Origin: UBA1757 sp963617485
Lineage (GTDB): Bacteria; Bacteroidota; Bacteroidia; Bacteroidales; UBA1402
NCBI GenBank assembly: GCA_963617485.1
Contig: CAVEPA010000005.1
Span: forward strand, 1 to 64,000
Length of the DNA: 64,000 bases
Direction of reading: 5' to 3'
The notes under the pieces: generated by a model
Told to the model about the DNA's origin: nothing
Databases searched by the model: none
The model's input: only the letters and a program-made list of their open reading frames with translations
Made by a program: the position numbers and the translations under genes
Shown here: positions 57,599 through 64,000 of the stretch, piece by piece
How the letters are laid out: each line of letters opens with the position of its first letter
How positions within the stretch are numbered: the first letter of the stretch is position 1

Positions 57599-59047
57599 TT
57601 ACAGGCGTTCCAAAGTAGCCACCAGGTATTTCCAGATGCTTTCTACCGAAGGAACATACAGACATTCATCGGGCGAATGCACACCGCGCATGGTCGGGCC
57701 GATAGACACCATATCCCAATCGGGATATTTCTGCAGGAACAGACCGCATTCCAGACCGGCGTGGATAGCATACACATGAGGTTCTTCGCCGAAGATATCC
57801 TTGTGTACGTCCACCATCAGCTTGAGCAGCGGAGAATCGGTATTGGGCGCCCAACCGGGATAGCCCTCCGTATGGCAGGTTTCCATACCGGCCAGTTCGA
57901 AGATGGCCTGAACACGGTTCACCACATCGAGTTTGCTGCTTTCGATAGAGCTGCGCTGCGAAGTAACGATGGTCCATTGGTTCTTCTTGCCTTCGGTAGG
58001 CTTTACGGAAGCCAAATTGGTAGACGTGTCCACCTGATCGGGCATATCCTTGTTCATGCGGATAACACCATTGGGACAAGCGTACATTGCCTGCAGGAAG
58101 CGTTGGGCGTATTCGGGCTTGAGCACCGTAGCGGGGGCCTCTACAGATTCGAGTACCATTTTCAGACCGGGTTCATTCTGGCCGAATTCAGCCTGCAAGT
58201 CGGCTTCGAAAATATTCAGGCGCGCGCGCAGTTGCTCTTTATTGGCAAAAGGCACAGCAGCGATACAGTTGGCCTCGCGGGGAATGGCATTGCTCAAGTT
58301 ACCGCCCTTGAAATCGGTGATATACAACTCGTTGACACAAGATTCTTGATAGAGGAAGCGCACCAGCAGCTGGTTGGCATTGCCACGACCGGCATTGATG
58401 TCGGTACCCGAATGGCCGCCCTTCAGACCGGTGATGCCCACCTTGAAGAAGAACAGACCGGCCGGTGCAGGCATAGTTTCAAAAGCGAACTGGGCCAAAG
58501 TGTTGATACCGCCGGCGCAACCGATGCAGAGCCAATGGTCGTCTTCGCTGTCGAGGTTAATCAAGGTTTTGCCCTGCAGCAAACCGGGCTCGATATTGGT
58601 AGCTCCTACCAGACCCACTTCTTCATCGACGGTGAACAGACATTCGATGGGGCCGTGCTTCACATCGTCGGCAGCCAATAAGGCCAGACACATGGCCACG
58701 GCTATACCGTTGTCGGCACCCAGCGTGGTACCGCGGGCACGCATCCAGTCGCCGTCCACGTAAAAATCGATGGGGTCTTTTTCGAAATCGTGCTGCACAT
58801 CGCCGTTCTTTTCGCAGACCATATCCATATGGCCTTGCAGAATGACGGGCTTGGCCTTTTCCATACCGGGCGTGGCAGCCTTGCGGATAATGACGTTGCC
58901 GGTTTTGTCGTGCACGCTTTCCAAGCCATGTTCCTTGGCAAAATCAAGCAGCCATTGTTGTACTTTCTGCGTCTTGAAAGAAGGACGCGGCACCTTGCAA
59001 AGTTCTTGGAAATAATGCCATACAGAGGCGGGTTGTAATTGGTTCAT
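57599..59047 (-). CDS. pepD: Aminoacyl-histidine dipeptidase (cytosolic M20 peptidase PepD)
   Basis: PepD hydrolyses Xaa-His and other dipeptides. The 482-residue protein is an M20 zinc peptidase. GHMDMVCEKNGD (about 72-83) supplies the first zinc histidine, LGADNGIAVAM (about 115-125) the bridging aspartate, VDEEVGLVGA (about 145-154) the catalytic glutamate pair, and IHAGLECGLF a late zinc-binding histidine and glutamate region. There is no signal peptide, so it is cytosolic. A -7 box lies 35-42 bp upstream of the start. The beta-helix lipoprotein gene follows at 12 bp. Confidence 0.95.
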   Translation of the reverse strand: MNQLQPASVWHYFQELCKVPRPSFKTQKVQQWLLDFAKEHGLESVHDKTGNVIIRKAATPGMEKAKPVILQGHMDMVCEKNGDVQHDFEKDPIDFYVDGDWMRARGTTLGADNGIAVAMCLALLAADDVKHGPIECLFTVDEEVGLVGATNIEPGLLQGKTLINLDSEDDHWLCIGCAGGINTLAQFAFETMPAPAGLFFFKVGITGLKGGHSGTDINAGRGNANQLLVRFLYQESCVNELYITDFKGGNLSNAIPREANCIAAVPFANKEQLRARLNIFEADLQAEFGQNEPGLKMVLESVEAPATVLKPEYAQRFLQAMYACPNGVIRMNKDMPDQVDTSTNLASVKPTEGKKNQWTIVTSQRSSIESSKLDVVNRVQAIFELAGMETCHTEGYPGWAPNTDSPLLKLMVDVHKDIFGEEPHVYAIHAGLECGLFLQKYPDWDMVSIGPTMRGVHSPDECLYVPSVESIWKYLVATLERL

Positions 59048-59081
59048 ATCGTTATAAGTTTAAGTTGTTGGACTGACAGCG

Positions 59082-59089
59082 CAAATATA
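59082..59089 (-). promoter_or_regulatory. Promoter -7 box for pepD
   Basis: TATATTTG on the minus strand (59089-59082) fits the consensus, 35 bp before the pepD start. It lies back to back with the plus-strand promoter at 59125-59155. Confidence 0.6.
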
Positions 59090-59124
59090 TGGAGAGAAAA
59101 GATAAGAAACAAGCCTTGCGACTT

Positions 59125-59155
59125 TTGGATATTCGTGCAATTCACACTATTTTTG
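59125..59155 (+). promoter_or_regulatory. Promoter for the small membrane protein, OmpH-like gene and lon
   Basis: TTG at 59125-59127 and TATTTTTG at 59148-59155 are spaced by 20 bases, matching the Bacteroidota consensus. The first start codon is 21 bp downstream. Confidence 0.75.
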
Positions 59156-59176
59156 TACTCATTTTTTCAGCAAGAA

Positions 59177-59401
59177 ATGTTGGAAGTATTGATACTCACT
59201 ATCGTCCTGGTACTCATAGCCGTGCTGTTGCTGGGCATACGCGTGTTCTTCGTCAAGGGAGGACGCTTTCCCAATACCCATATCGAAGGCAACAAGGCCC
59301 TGCGCCGACAGGGCATACACTGCGCCGCCAGCATGGACCGGGACGAACGCCGCCAGACAACAACAAACAAAAACAATAACCCCGATTATGAAAAAGACTA
59401 G
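59177..59401 (+). CDS. Small single-span membrane protein, Bacteroidota-conserved
   Basis: The 74-residue protein starts MLEVLILTIVLVLIAVLLLG, one transmembrane helix. It continues with RVFFVKGGRFPNTHIEGNKALRRQGIHC and a basic tail with DRDERR. The KFPNTHI-x-x-NKALRxxGIxC pattern is one I recognise from uncharacterised Bacteroidota membrane proteins. The conserved cysteine in GIHCA is on the cytoplasmic or periplasmic side depending on orientation. Its 3' end overlaps the next gene by 14 bp, so it is coupled to the OmpH-like gene and then lon. Function unknown. ATG 59177 is fixed by the promoter just upstream. Confidence 0.8.
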   Translation: MLEVLILTIVLVLIAVLLLGIRVFFVKGGRFPNTHIEGNKALRRQGIHCAASMDRDERRQTTTNKNNNPDYEKD

Positions 59402-60005
59402 CCTCATCATCAACATCGTTCTGCTCATTGCAGTTGCAGCACTTTACATTATTCATTTCTGCGGAGCTTCCTGCAAACAAAAGGAAGCCGACTGCCCCGT
59501 GCCCGTCGCCGCCGATGAAAAACTGCCCATCGCCTATATCAACGTGGACTCTCTGTTGCTGCAATACGACTATGCCATCGAACTGAACGAGCAGTTGATG
59601 CGCAAACGCGAGAATTCCCAGGCCAGCTACAACCAAAAGGCCCGTCAGTTCGAGCAGGAAGCAGCCGAATTCCAGCGCAAGCTCGAAAACAACGCCTTCC
59701 TTTCCGAACAGCGCGCCCGCAGCGAACAGGAACGCCTCGTCAAGAAGCAGCAGGACTTGCAGGCCCTCGACCAGCGCCTGTCCAACGAGCTGAACGCCGA
59801 AATGCAGAAGATGAACACCTGCCTGCACGACTCGGTTTACAACTATCTGAACGAATACAACCGCGTTAAACAATATCACCTTATTATCAGTAACTCCGCC
59901 AACGACAATGTACTGGTAGCCGCTCCCGCCTACAACATCACCGACGAAGTGCTGAATGCCTTGAACGCCCGCTACAGCAAATCGGGCAAGAAAACCAAGA
60001 AATAA
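59388..60005 (+). CDS. OmpH/Skp-family protein with N-terminal membrane anchor
   Basis: The 205-residue protein has an N-terminal hydrophobic segment (SLIINIVLLIAVAALYIIHF, about 5-24). A periplasmic domain follows, starting IAYINVDSLLLQYDYAIELNEQLM, the OmpH/Skp signature with its Y-x-N-x-(D/E)-x-(L/V)-L pattern. A long charged helical coiled coil (about 70-150) follows, then the C-terminal strand segment LIISNSANDNVLVAAPAYNITDEVLNAL. Skp proteins hold unfolded outer-membrane proteins. The uncleaved-looking anchor suggests a membrane-tethered form. It lies 6 bp before lon. Confidence 0.88.
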   Translation: MKKTSLIINIVLLIAVAALYIIHFCGASCKQKEADCPVPVAADEKLPIAYINVDSLLLQYDYAIELNEQLMRKRENSQASYNQKARQFEQEAAEFQRKLENNAFLSEQRARSEQERLVKKQQDLQALDQRLSNELNAEMQKMNTCLHDSVYNYLNEYNRVKQYHLIISNSANDNVLVAAPAYNITDEVLNALNARYSKSGKKTKK

Positions 60006-60011
60006 CCACGA

Positions 60012-62453
60012 ATGAACATTTTCAGACAGCTGACACTTCCTCAGGACGAGGACGAAAACGAAAACAATTTCATACCGATGATATCTGACGAGGACGAACC
60101 CTGCCTCGCACAGACCGATTTGCCCGATACCCTGCCCATCCTGCCTTTGCGCAATATGGTGCTGTTTCCCGGGGTAGCCATGCCCGTGAGCATAGGCCGC
60201 GCCAAATCGCTCAGTCTGGTTAGGGAAGCCTATCGCCAAAGCACCATCATCGCCACTTTCACGCAAAAGGATGCCTCTGTCGAGGATCCGCGTCAGGAAG
60301 ACCTGGCTCCCGTGGGCGTGGTGGCCCGCATCATCCGCATTCTGGAGATGCCCGACAATTCCACCACCATCATCCTGCAAACCATCAACCGTTGCGAACT
60401 GGACGAACTCACCAGCGTCGAGCCCTATCTGAAGGGCCGTATCGTGCTGCGTGAAGACATCGTCCCCCAAAAGACATCGCGTAAGTTCGAAGCGCTGATT
60501 CAGGCCATCAAAGACCTGTCCATCAAGATTATCAAGAACTCGGCCAGCAATCTGCCGCCGGAAGCAGTGTTTGCCATCCGCAACATCGAGAAGCCCTTCG
60601 CCCTGGTCAATTTCATCTGCGCCAACTTTGCCATCAAGATGCAGGAGAAGCTGGAATTACTGATGATAGACGACTTCAAGACGCGTTGCTACCGCTTGCT
60701 GGAAATCATGAACCGCGAGTCGCAACTGCTCGATTTGAAGATGTCCATCCAATCGAAAACCAAGGAGGGCATTTCGCAGCAACAGCGTGAATTTTTCCTG
60801 CAACAGCAAATCAAGACCATCCAGAACGAACTTGGCGGCACGGCTCAGGAACAGGAATGCCGCGAGATGCGCCAAAAGGCCAAAAACAAGCACTGGTCGC
60901 AGGAAACCGCCGAGAGCTTCGAAAAGGAAATGCTCAAGCTGGAGGCCATGAGCCCCTACTCGCCCGACTACTCTACCCAGGCCAACTACCTGCACACGCT
61001 GCTCGACCTGCCTTGGGGTGAATACAGCAAGGACAACTTCAACCTGGCACGTGCCAAAAAGGTGCTGAACCAAGACCATTTCGGTATGGAAAAGGTGAAG
61101 GAACGCATCTTGGAGCATCTGGCCGTTCTCAAGCTCAAGAAGGACCTGAAGGCACCTATTCTTTGTCTGTACGGCCCACCCGGTGTGGGCAAGACTTCTC
61201 TTGGTCGTTCCATTGCTGAAGCGCTCGGCCGCCAGTACCAACGCATCTCGCTGGGCGGCCTGCACGACGAAGCCGAAATCCGCGGTCATAGGCGCACCTA
61301 CATTGGAGCTATGCCCGGCCGCATCATCAAAGGCCTGATGAAAGCCGGCACTTCCAATCCCGTCTTCATTTTGGACGAAATAGACAAGGTTACGCGCGAT
61401 GCCGCCCATGGCGACCCATCCTTTGCCTTGCTCGAAGTGCTCGACCCGGAACAGAACTTTTCGTTTCACGACAACTTCATCGACCTCGACTACGATTTGT
61501 CCAAGGTGATGTTCATTGCAACGGCCAATTCGCTGAACAACATACCTCAGCCACTGCTCGACCGTATGGAACTCATCGATGTTTCGGGCTATATCTGCGA
61601 AGAAAAGGTGGAAATCGCCTGGCGCCACTTGCTGCCCAAACAGCTGGAAAACCACGGACTGAAACCCGAACAGATAAAACTGGACAAAGCCGACCTGCCT
61701 TATATCATCGAATCGTACACCCGCGAATCGGGCGTGCGCGAGCTCGACAAAAAGATAGCCCAGCTCTGCCGCCATTGCGCACATCTTATCGCCTCTCACA
61801 AGGAAACATGCGTTGTGCTGGACCGCGCCCGCATCAAGGAGTTCTTGGGTGTGGAACGCTACAAGCAGGAACACTACGAAGGCAACGACAACATCGGGGT
61901 GGTAACCGGTCTGGCCTGGACAGCCGCCGGCGGCGAAATCCTCTATATCGAATCGTCCATCAACCCGAGCAAGAACGGCGGCAAGCTGAGCCTGACGGGT
62001 AATTTGGGTGACGTGATGAAGGAATCGGCTATCCTGGCCTTGGAATACCTGAAGGCCCACTACCAGAGCCTCAACCTCGGTCTCGACAGCAGCGTTTTCG
62101 ACGATTATAACGTGCATATCCATGTACCGGAAGGTGCAGTCCCCAAAGACGGGCCCTCGGCCGGCATTACGCTACTCACCTCCATCGTGTCGAGTTTCAG
62201 CCAGCGCAAGGTGCGCAAGGATATCGCCATGACGGGCGAGATGACCCTGCGCGGACGCGTTATGCCAGTGGGTGGCATCAAGGAAAAAATCTTGGCCGCC
62301 AAGCGTTCCGGCATCAAGGAGATTATCCTCTCGGAAGAGAACCGTCAGGATATCGAAGAGATACAAGCCATCTACCGCAAGGGGCTGGTTTTCCACTATG
62401 TACACGATGCCCGTCAGGTCATCGAGCTGGCAATCGAAACCGCATCAAAGTGA
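60012..62453 (+). CDS. lon: ATP-dependent protease Lon (endopeptidase La)
   Basis: Lon degrades misfolded and regulatory proteins in the cytoplasm. The 813-residue protein has the LON substrate-binding N-domain (about 40-240), a coiled-coil linker, the AAA+ module with Walker A GPPGVGKT (388-395) and Walker B VFILDEIDK, and the C-terminal protease domain. The catalytic serine sits in PKDGPSAG at about residue 716 and the lysine in PVGGIKEKIL at about 759, forming the Ser-Lys dyad. Full length with no lesions. It follows the OmpH-like gene at 6 bp and is convergent with the permease gene. Confidence 0.97.
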   Translation: MNIFRQLTLPQDEDENENNFIPMISDEDEPCLAQTDLPDTLPILPLRNMVLFPGVAMPVSIGRAKSLSLVREAYRQSTIIATFTQKDASVEDPRQEDLAPVGVVARIIRILEMPDNSTTIILQTINRCELDELTSVEPYLKGRIVLREDIVPQKTSRKFEALIQAIKDLSIKIIKNSASNLPPEAVFAIRNIEKPFALVNFICANFAIKMQEKLELLMIDDFKTRCYRLLEIMNRESQLLDLKMSIQSKTKEGISQQQREFFLQQQIKTIQNELGGTAQEQECREMRQKAKNKHWSQETAESFEKEMLKLEAMSPYSPDYSTQANYLHTLLDLPWGEYSKDNFNLARAKKVLNQDHFGMEKVKERILEHLAVLKLKKDLKAPILCLYGPPGVGKTSLGRSIAEALGRQYQRISLGGLHDEAEIRGHRRTYIGAMPGRIIKGLMKAGTSNPVFILDEIDKVTRDAAHGDPSFALLEVLDPEQNFSFHDNFIDLDYDLSKVMFIATANSLNNIPQPLLDRMELIDVSGYICEEKVEIAWRHLLPKQLENHGLKPEQIKLDKADLPYIIESYTRESGVRELDKKIAQLCRHCAHLIASHKETCVVLDRARIKEFLGVERYKQEHYEGNDNIGVVTGLAWTAAGGEILYIESSINPSKNGGKLSLTGNLGDVMKESAILALEYLKAHYQSLNLGLDSSVFDDYNVHIHVPEGAVPKDGPSAGITLLTSIVSSFSQRKVRKDIAMTGEMTLRGRVMPVGGIKEKILAAKRSGIKEIILSEENRQDIEEIQAIYRKGLVFHYVHDARQVIELAIETASK

Positions 62454-62457
62454 GACA

Positions 62458-62559
62458 ATTATGCGGCATTTTTGAGGCAGTTTCGGCTTTGGAAGAAGGA
62501 GTGTGCATGTAGCACATGACTGATGACAAAGCCGAAACTGACCAAGAAGGCCACATAAT
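62458..62559. repeat. Structured spacer with three nested stems between lon and the LptF/G gene
   Basis: Outer arms ATTATGCGGC (62458-62467) and GCCACATAAT (62550-62559) pair with one mismatch. Middle arms CAGTTTCGGCTTT (62478-62490) and AAAGCCGAAACTG (62528-62540) pair perfectly over 13 bp. An inner TGTGC/GCACA hairpin (62502-62516) caps the structure. It occupies nearly all of the 116-bp convergent spacer. It could serve as a two-way terminator or transcript-end structure. Confidence 0.75.
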
Positions 62560-62569
62560 CCTAGTTTTT

Positions 62570-63664
62570 CTATTTCGGGGCAGTGCGGTATAATACTGCC
62601 GCAATCAGTGTAAAAAGAATGTTGGGTATCCATACCGCCACCATCGGCGAGGTGGTGCCCGACAGCGCAAGCGAACCCGACAGCGTATCGAAGAGGATAT
62701 AGGAGAAGGCTATCAGCAGACCCAGACCCATGTGCAGGCCCATACCGCCACGCACCTTGCGCGAGCAAAGTGATACGGCAATAACAGTCAGCACGAGTAT
62801 GGAGAAGGGGAAGGAAAAACGGCGCTGATACTCGATTTCGTATTCCTTGATATTGGCCACACCCCTGCGCTTTTGGCGTTCCAGATACTGATGCAGCTCA
62901 GAAGTGGTCATTTGTTCGCTGTAACCTTTCACGATAAAAAATTCCGAAGGATTCATCACGATAGTGGTGTCCTGACTCTTGCCCTGCGAGATATGCTCGA
63001 TATTGCCGTCGAAATCGCGGGTAAGGTAGTCGTGCATGGTCCACTGGTTGTCACCCTTGTAATTGATGCGCTGAGCCGTGGTCTTGGACATGAGCCGATG
63101 CTCGTCGTATTGTTCCATAAAGAAATGGTAGCCGACGCTGCGCTTATCGTCATAACGCTCAATGTAGACAATAACACCGGGTTCTATTTCCATCTGCACA
63201 TTGCGCACATAATCCTTGGTTACCTTGTGAACATACTTATCCTCGAAGTCCAGCCTGACTTTGTTGGACGGAGGAATCACATACGACGACAGGAAAAACA
63301 CCACCAACGACAACATCACAGCCGAGAGCATATAGGGTCGCATCAGCCGCGAGAAGCTCATGCCTCCGGCCAGCATGGCGATAATTTCGGTATTGGTGGC
63401 CAGTTTCGAAGTGAAATACACCACCGCGATAAAAATAAAGAAGGGGCTGAACTTGACACCGAAATACGGGATGAAGTTCATGAAATAGTCGAAGATGATG
63501 GCATGGGCCGTCGCCTCGTGCTGCTGAAACTTGTCGAACTTCTCGTTGTAGTCGAAAACCACCACAATGGCCATCACCAAAAGCAGGCAGAAGAAAAAGG
63601 TGCCCAAATATTTGGAGATGATATAGGTATCGAGCCGCTTGAAAGGTGAACGCCAACGCTTCAT
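62570..63664 (-). CDS. LptF/LptG family permease (YjgP/YjgQ)
   Basis: LptF and LptG form the membrane channel of the LPS-export ABC transporter. The 364-residue protein has three N-terminal transmembrane segments (YLGTFFFCLLLVMAIVVVF, then FIPYFGVKFSPFFIFIAVVYFTSKLA and MLSAVMLSLVVFFLSSYVIPP), a large periplasmic jelly-roll domain (about 130-250), and three C-terminal segments with FPFSILVLTVIAVSL and GLGLLIAFSYILFDTLSGSLA. This plan is diagnostic of the family; which subunit it is cannot be told. It overlaps the tgt stop by 4 bp, so it is translationally coupled. Lpt genes occur elsewhere in the window as well. Confidence 0.92.
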   Translation of the reverse strand: MKRWRSPFKRLDTYIISKYLGTFFFCLLLVMAIVVVFDYNEKFDKFQQHEATAHAIIFDYFMNFIPYFGVKFSPFFIFIAVVYFTSKLATNTEIIAMLAGGMSFSRLMRPYMLSAVMLSLVVFFLSSYVIPPSNKVRLDFEDKYVHKVTKDYVRNVQMEIEPGVIVYIERYDDKRSVGYHFFMEQYDEHRLMSKTTAQRINYKGDNQWTMHDYLTRDFDGNIEHISQGKSQDTTIVMNPSEFFIVKGYSEQMTTSELHQYLERQKRRGVANIKEYEIEYQRRFSFPFSILVLTVIAVSLCSRKVRGGMGLHMGLGLLIAFSYILFDTLSGSLALSGTTSPMVAVWIPNILFTLIAAVLYRTAPK

Positions 63665-64000
63665 TTTTCAGCCTCCATATCGTTGAGTGTCTGACGTTTC
63701 CAAGAAGCGTAGTCGCCGGCAATGATATGACGGCGAGCCTCCCCTACCAGCCACAGGTAAAAAGCCAGATTGTGGATGGAAGCGATTTCCAGAGCCAGCA
63801 GTTCGTCGGCCATAAACAGATGTCGCAGATAAGCCTTGGAATACATGCGGTCTACCGCAGCGGCACCGTCCTCTTCGATGGGAGAAAAGTCCTTGGCCCA
63901 CTTCAAGTTACGGAAATTCAGCCGGCCATGTTTGGTGTACAGACGGGCATTGCGGCCATCGCGCGTAGGCATGACGCAGTCGAACATATCCACCCCGCGC
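63661..64000 (-). CDS. tgt: tRNA-guanine(34) transglycosylase, C-terminal part (cut by window edge)
   Basis: Tgt exchanges guanine 34 for preQ1 in tRNAs with GUN anticodons. Only the last ~112 residues are in the window. The first visible segment, RGVDMFDCVMPTRDGRN, contains the catalytic aspartate region typical of the GxDxFDCVxPTR motif. YSKAYLRHLFMADELL and IASIHNLAFYLWLV follow. The region where E. coli Tgt has the zinc-binding CxCxxC reads SPIEEDGAAAVDRMYSKAYL and contains no cysteine, while the histidine of SIHN is kept. The start lies beyond 64000. Its stop overlaps the LptF/G start. Confidence 0.92.
   Translation of the reverse strand, partial: RGVDMFDCVMPTRDGRNARLYTKHGRLNFRNLKWAKDFSPIEEDGAAAVDRMYSKAYLRHLFMADELLALEIASIHNLAFYLWLVGEARRHIIAGDYASWKRQTLNDMEAEK

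Noticed and set aside
60657..62123. 488-codon minus-strand frame opposite lon
   Set aside because: Shadow of lon; no motif, no promoter, and low-complexity composition.

Overview
The window reads as a chromosome segment of a member of the order Bacteroidales (phylum Bacteroidota). The evidence is the repeated promoter signature TTG-N19-21-TAnnTTTG, found upstream of recA, ssb, pepD, ppiD and the DUF3127 gene; families largely confined to the phylum (DUF3127, DUF4837, the lptE/243-aa/secG run, a split OmpH-like protein beside lon); an Ala/Glu-tailed ribosomal protein S16; and a large polysaccharide-degradation operon of gut-Bacteroidota type. No rRNA, integrase, transposase or CRISPR array is visible. 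One tRNA gene (Ser, anticodon TGA) is present.

Layout. 1-1400: a decayed stretch with the tail of an ATC-hydrolase-like gene, a 5'-truncated DnaQ-like exonuclease, a frameshifted AAA-ATPase remnant and several hairpins. 1419-4925: recA with a small acidic partner, rpsP, tRNA-Ser, a nested palindrome plus a duplicated 42-bp hairpin, and a ZIP metal transporter. 4938-11158: two GT2 glycosyltransferases and a probable operon pfkA, outer-membrane protein, Dabb protein, GT2, cysK, lipoprotein, acyltransferase. 11325-16230: nucleic-acid genes (DUF3127 SSB-like protein, RNase G, a 29-aa AURKAIP1-domain protein, HU, MutY, SSB) and an Sfp-type phosphopantetheinyl transferase. 16243-24518: FecCD-type importer genes without an ATPase, secG, a 243-aa protein, lptE, a sigma-54 activator, pdxA, a DUF4837 lipoprotein and rlmN. 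24598-30746: envelope genes (PpiD/SurA-like foldase, LptC, a TPR protein, an outer-membrane protein) and coaX.

30780-53913 is the most distinctive region: nine co-directional genes with gaps of 1-21 bp, all secreted or lipoprotein enzymes. They are two GH2 enzymes, a DUF5703 protein, an SGNH acetylesterase, GH106, a five-bladed-propeller glycosidase, GH127, a 1371-aa fusion of a GH140-like apiosidase domain to a GH78 rhamnosidase, and a second GH78. The set points to rhamnose/apiose-containing pectin side chains such as rhamnogalacturonan II. No SusC/SusD pair, regulator or transporter is present, so the cluster probably serves another locus. A separately terminated fasciclin lipoprotein lies immediately upstream.

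56138-64000: pepD with a beta-helix lipoprotein, divergent from a small membrane protein, an OmpH-like protein and lon; then, convergent with lon across a ~100-nt structured spacer, an LptF/G permease and the 3' part of tgt. The best candidates for new biology are the GH140-GH78 fusion in an orphan CAZyme operon, the apparent swap of the SSB C-terminal tip (present on the DUF3127 protein, eroded on SSB), a terminator embedded in the signal-peptide codons of an ABC binding protein, and the nested palindrome behind tRNA-Ser.
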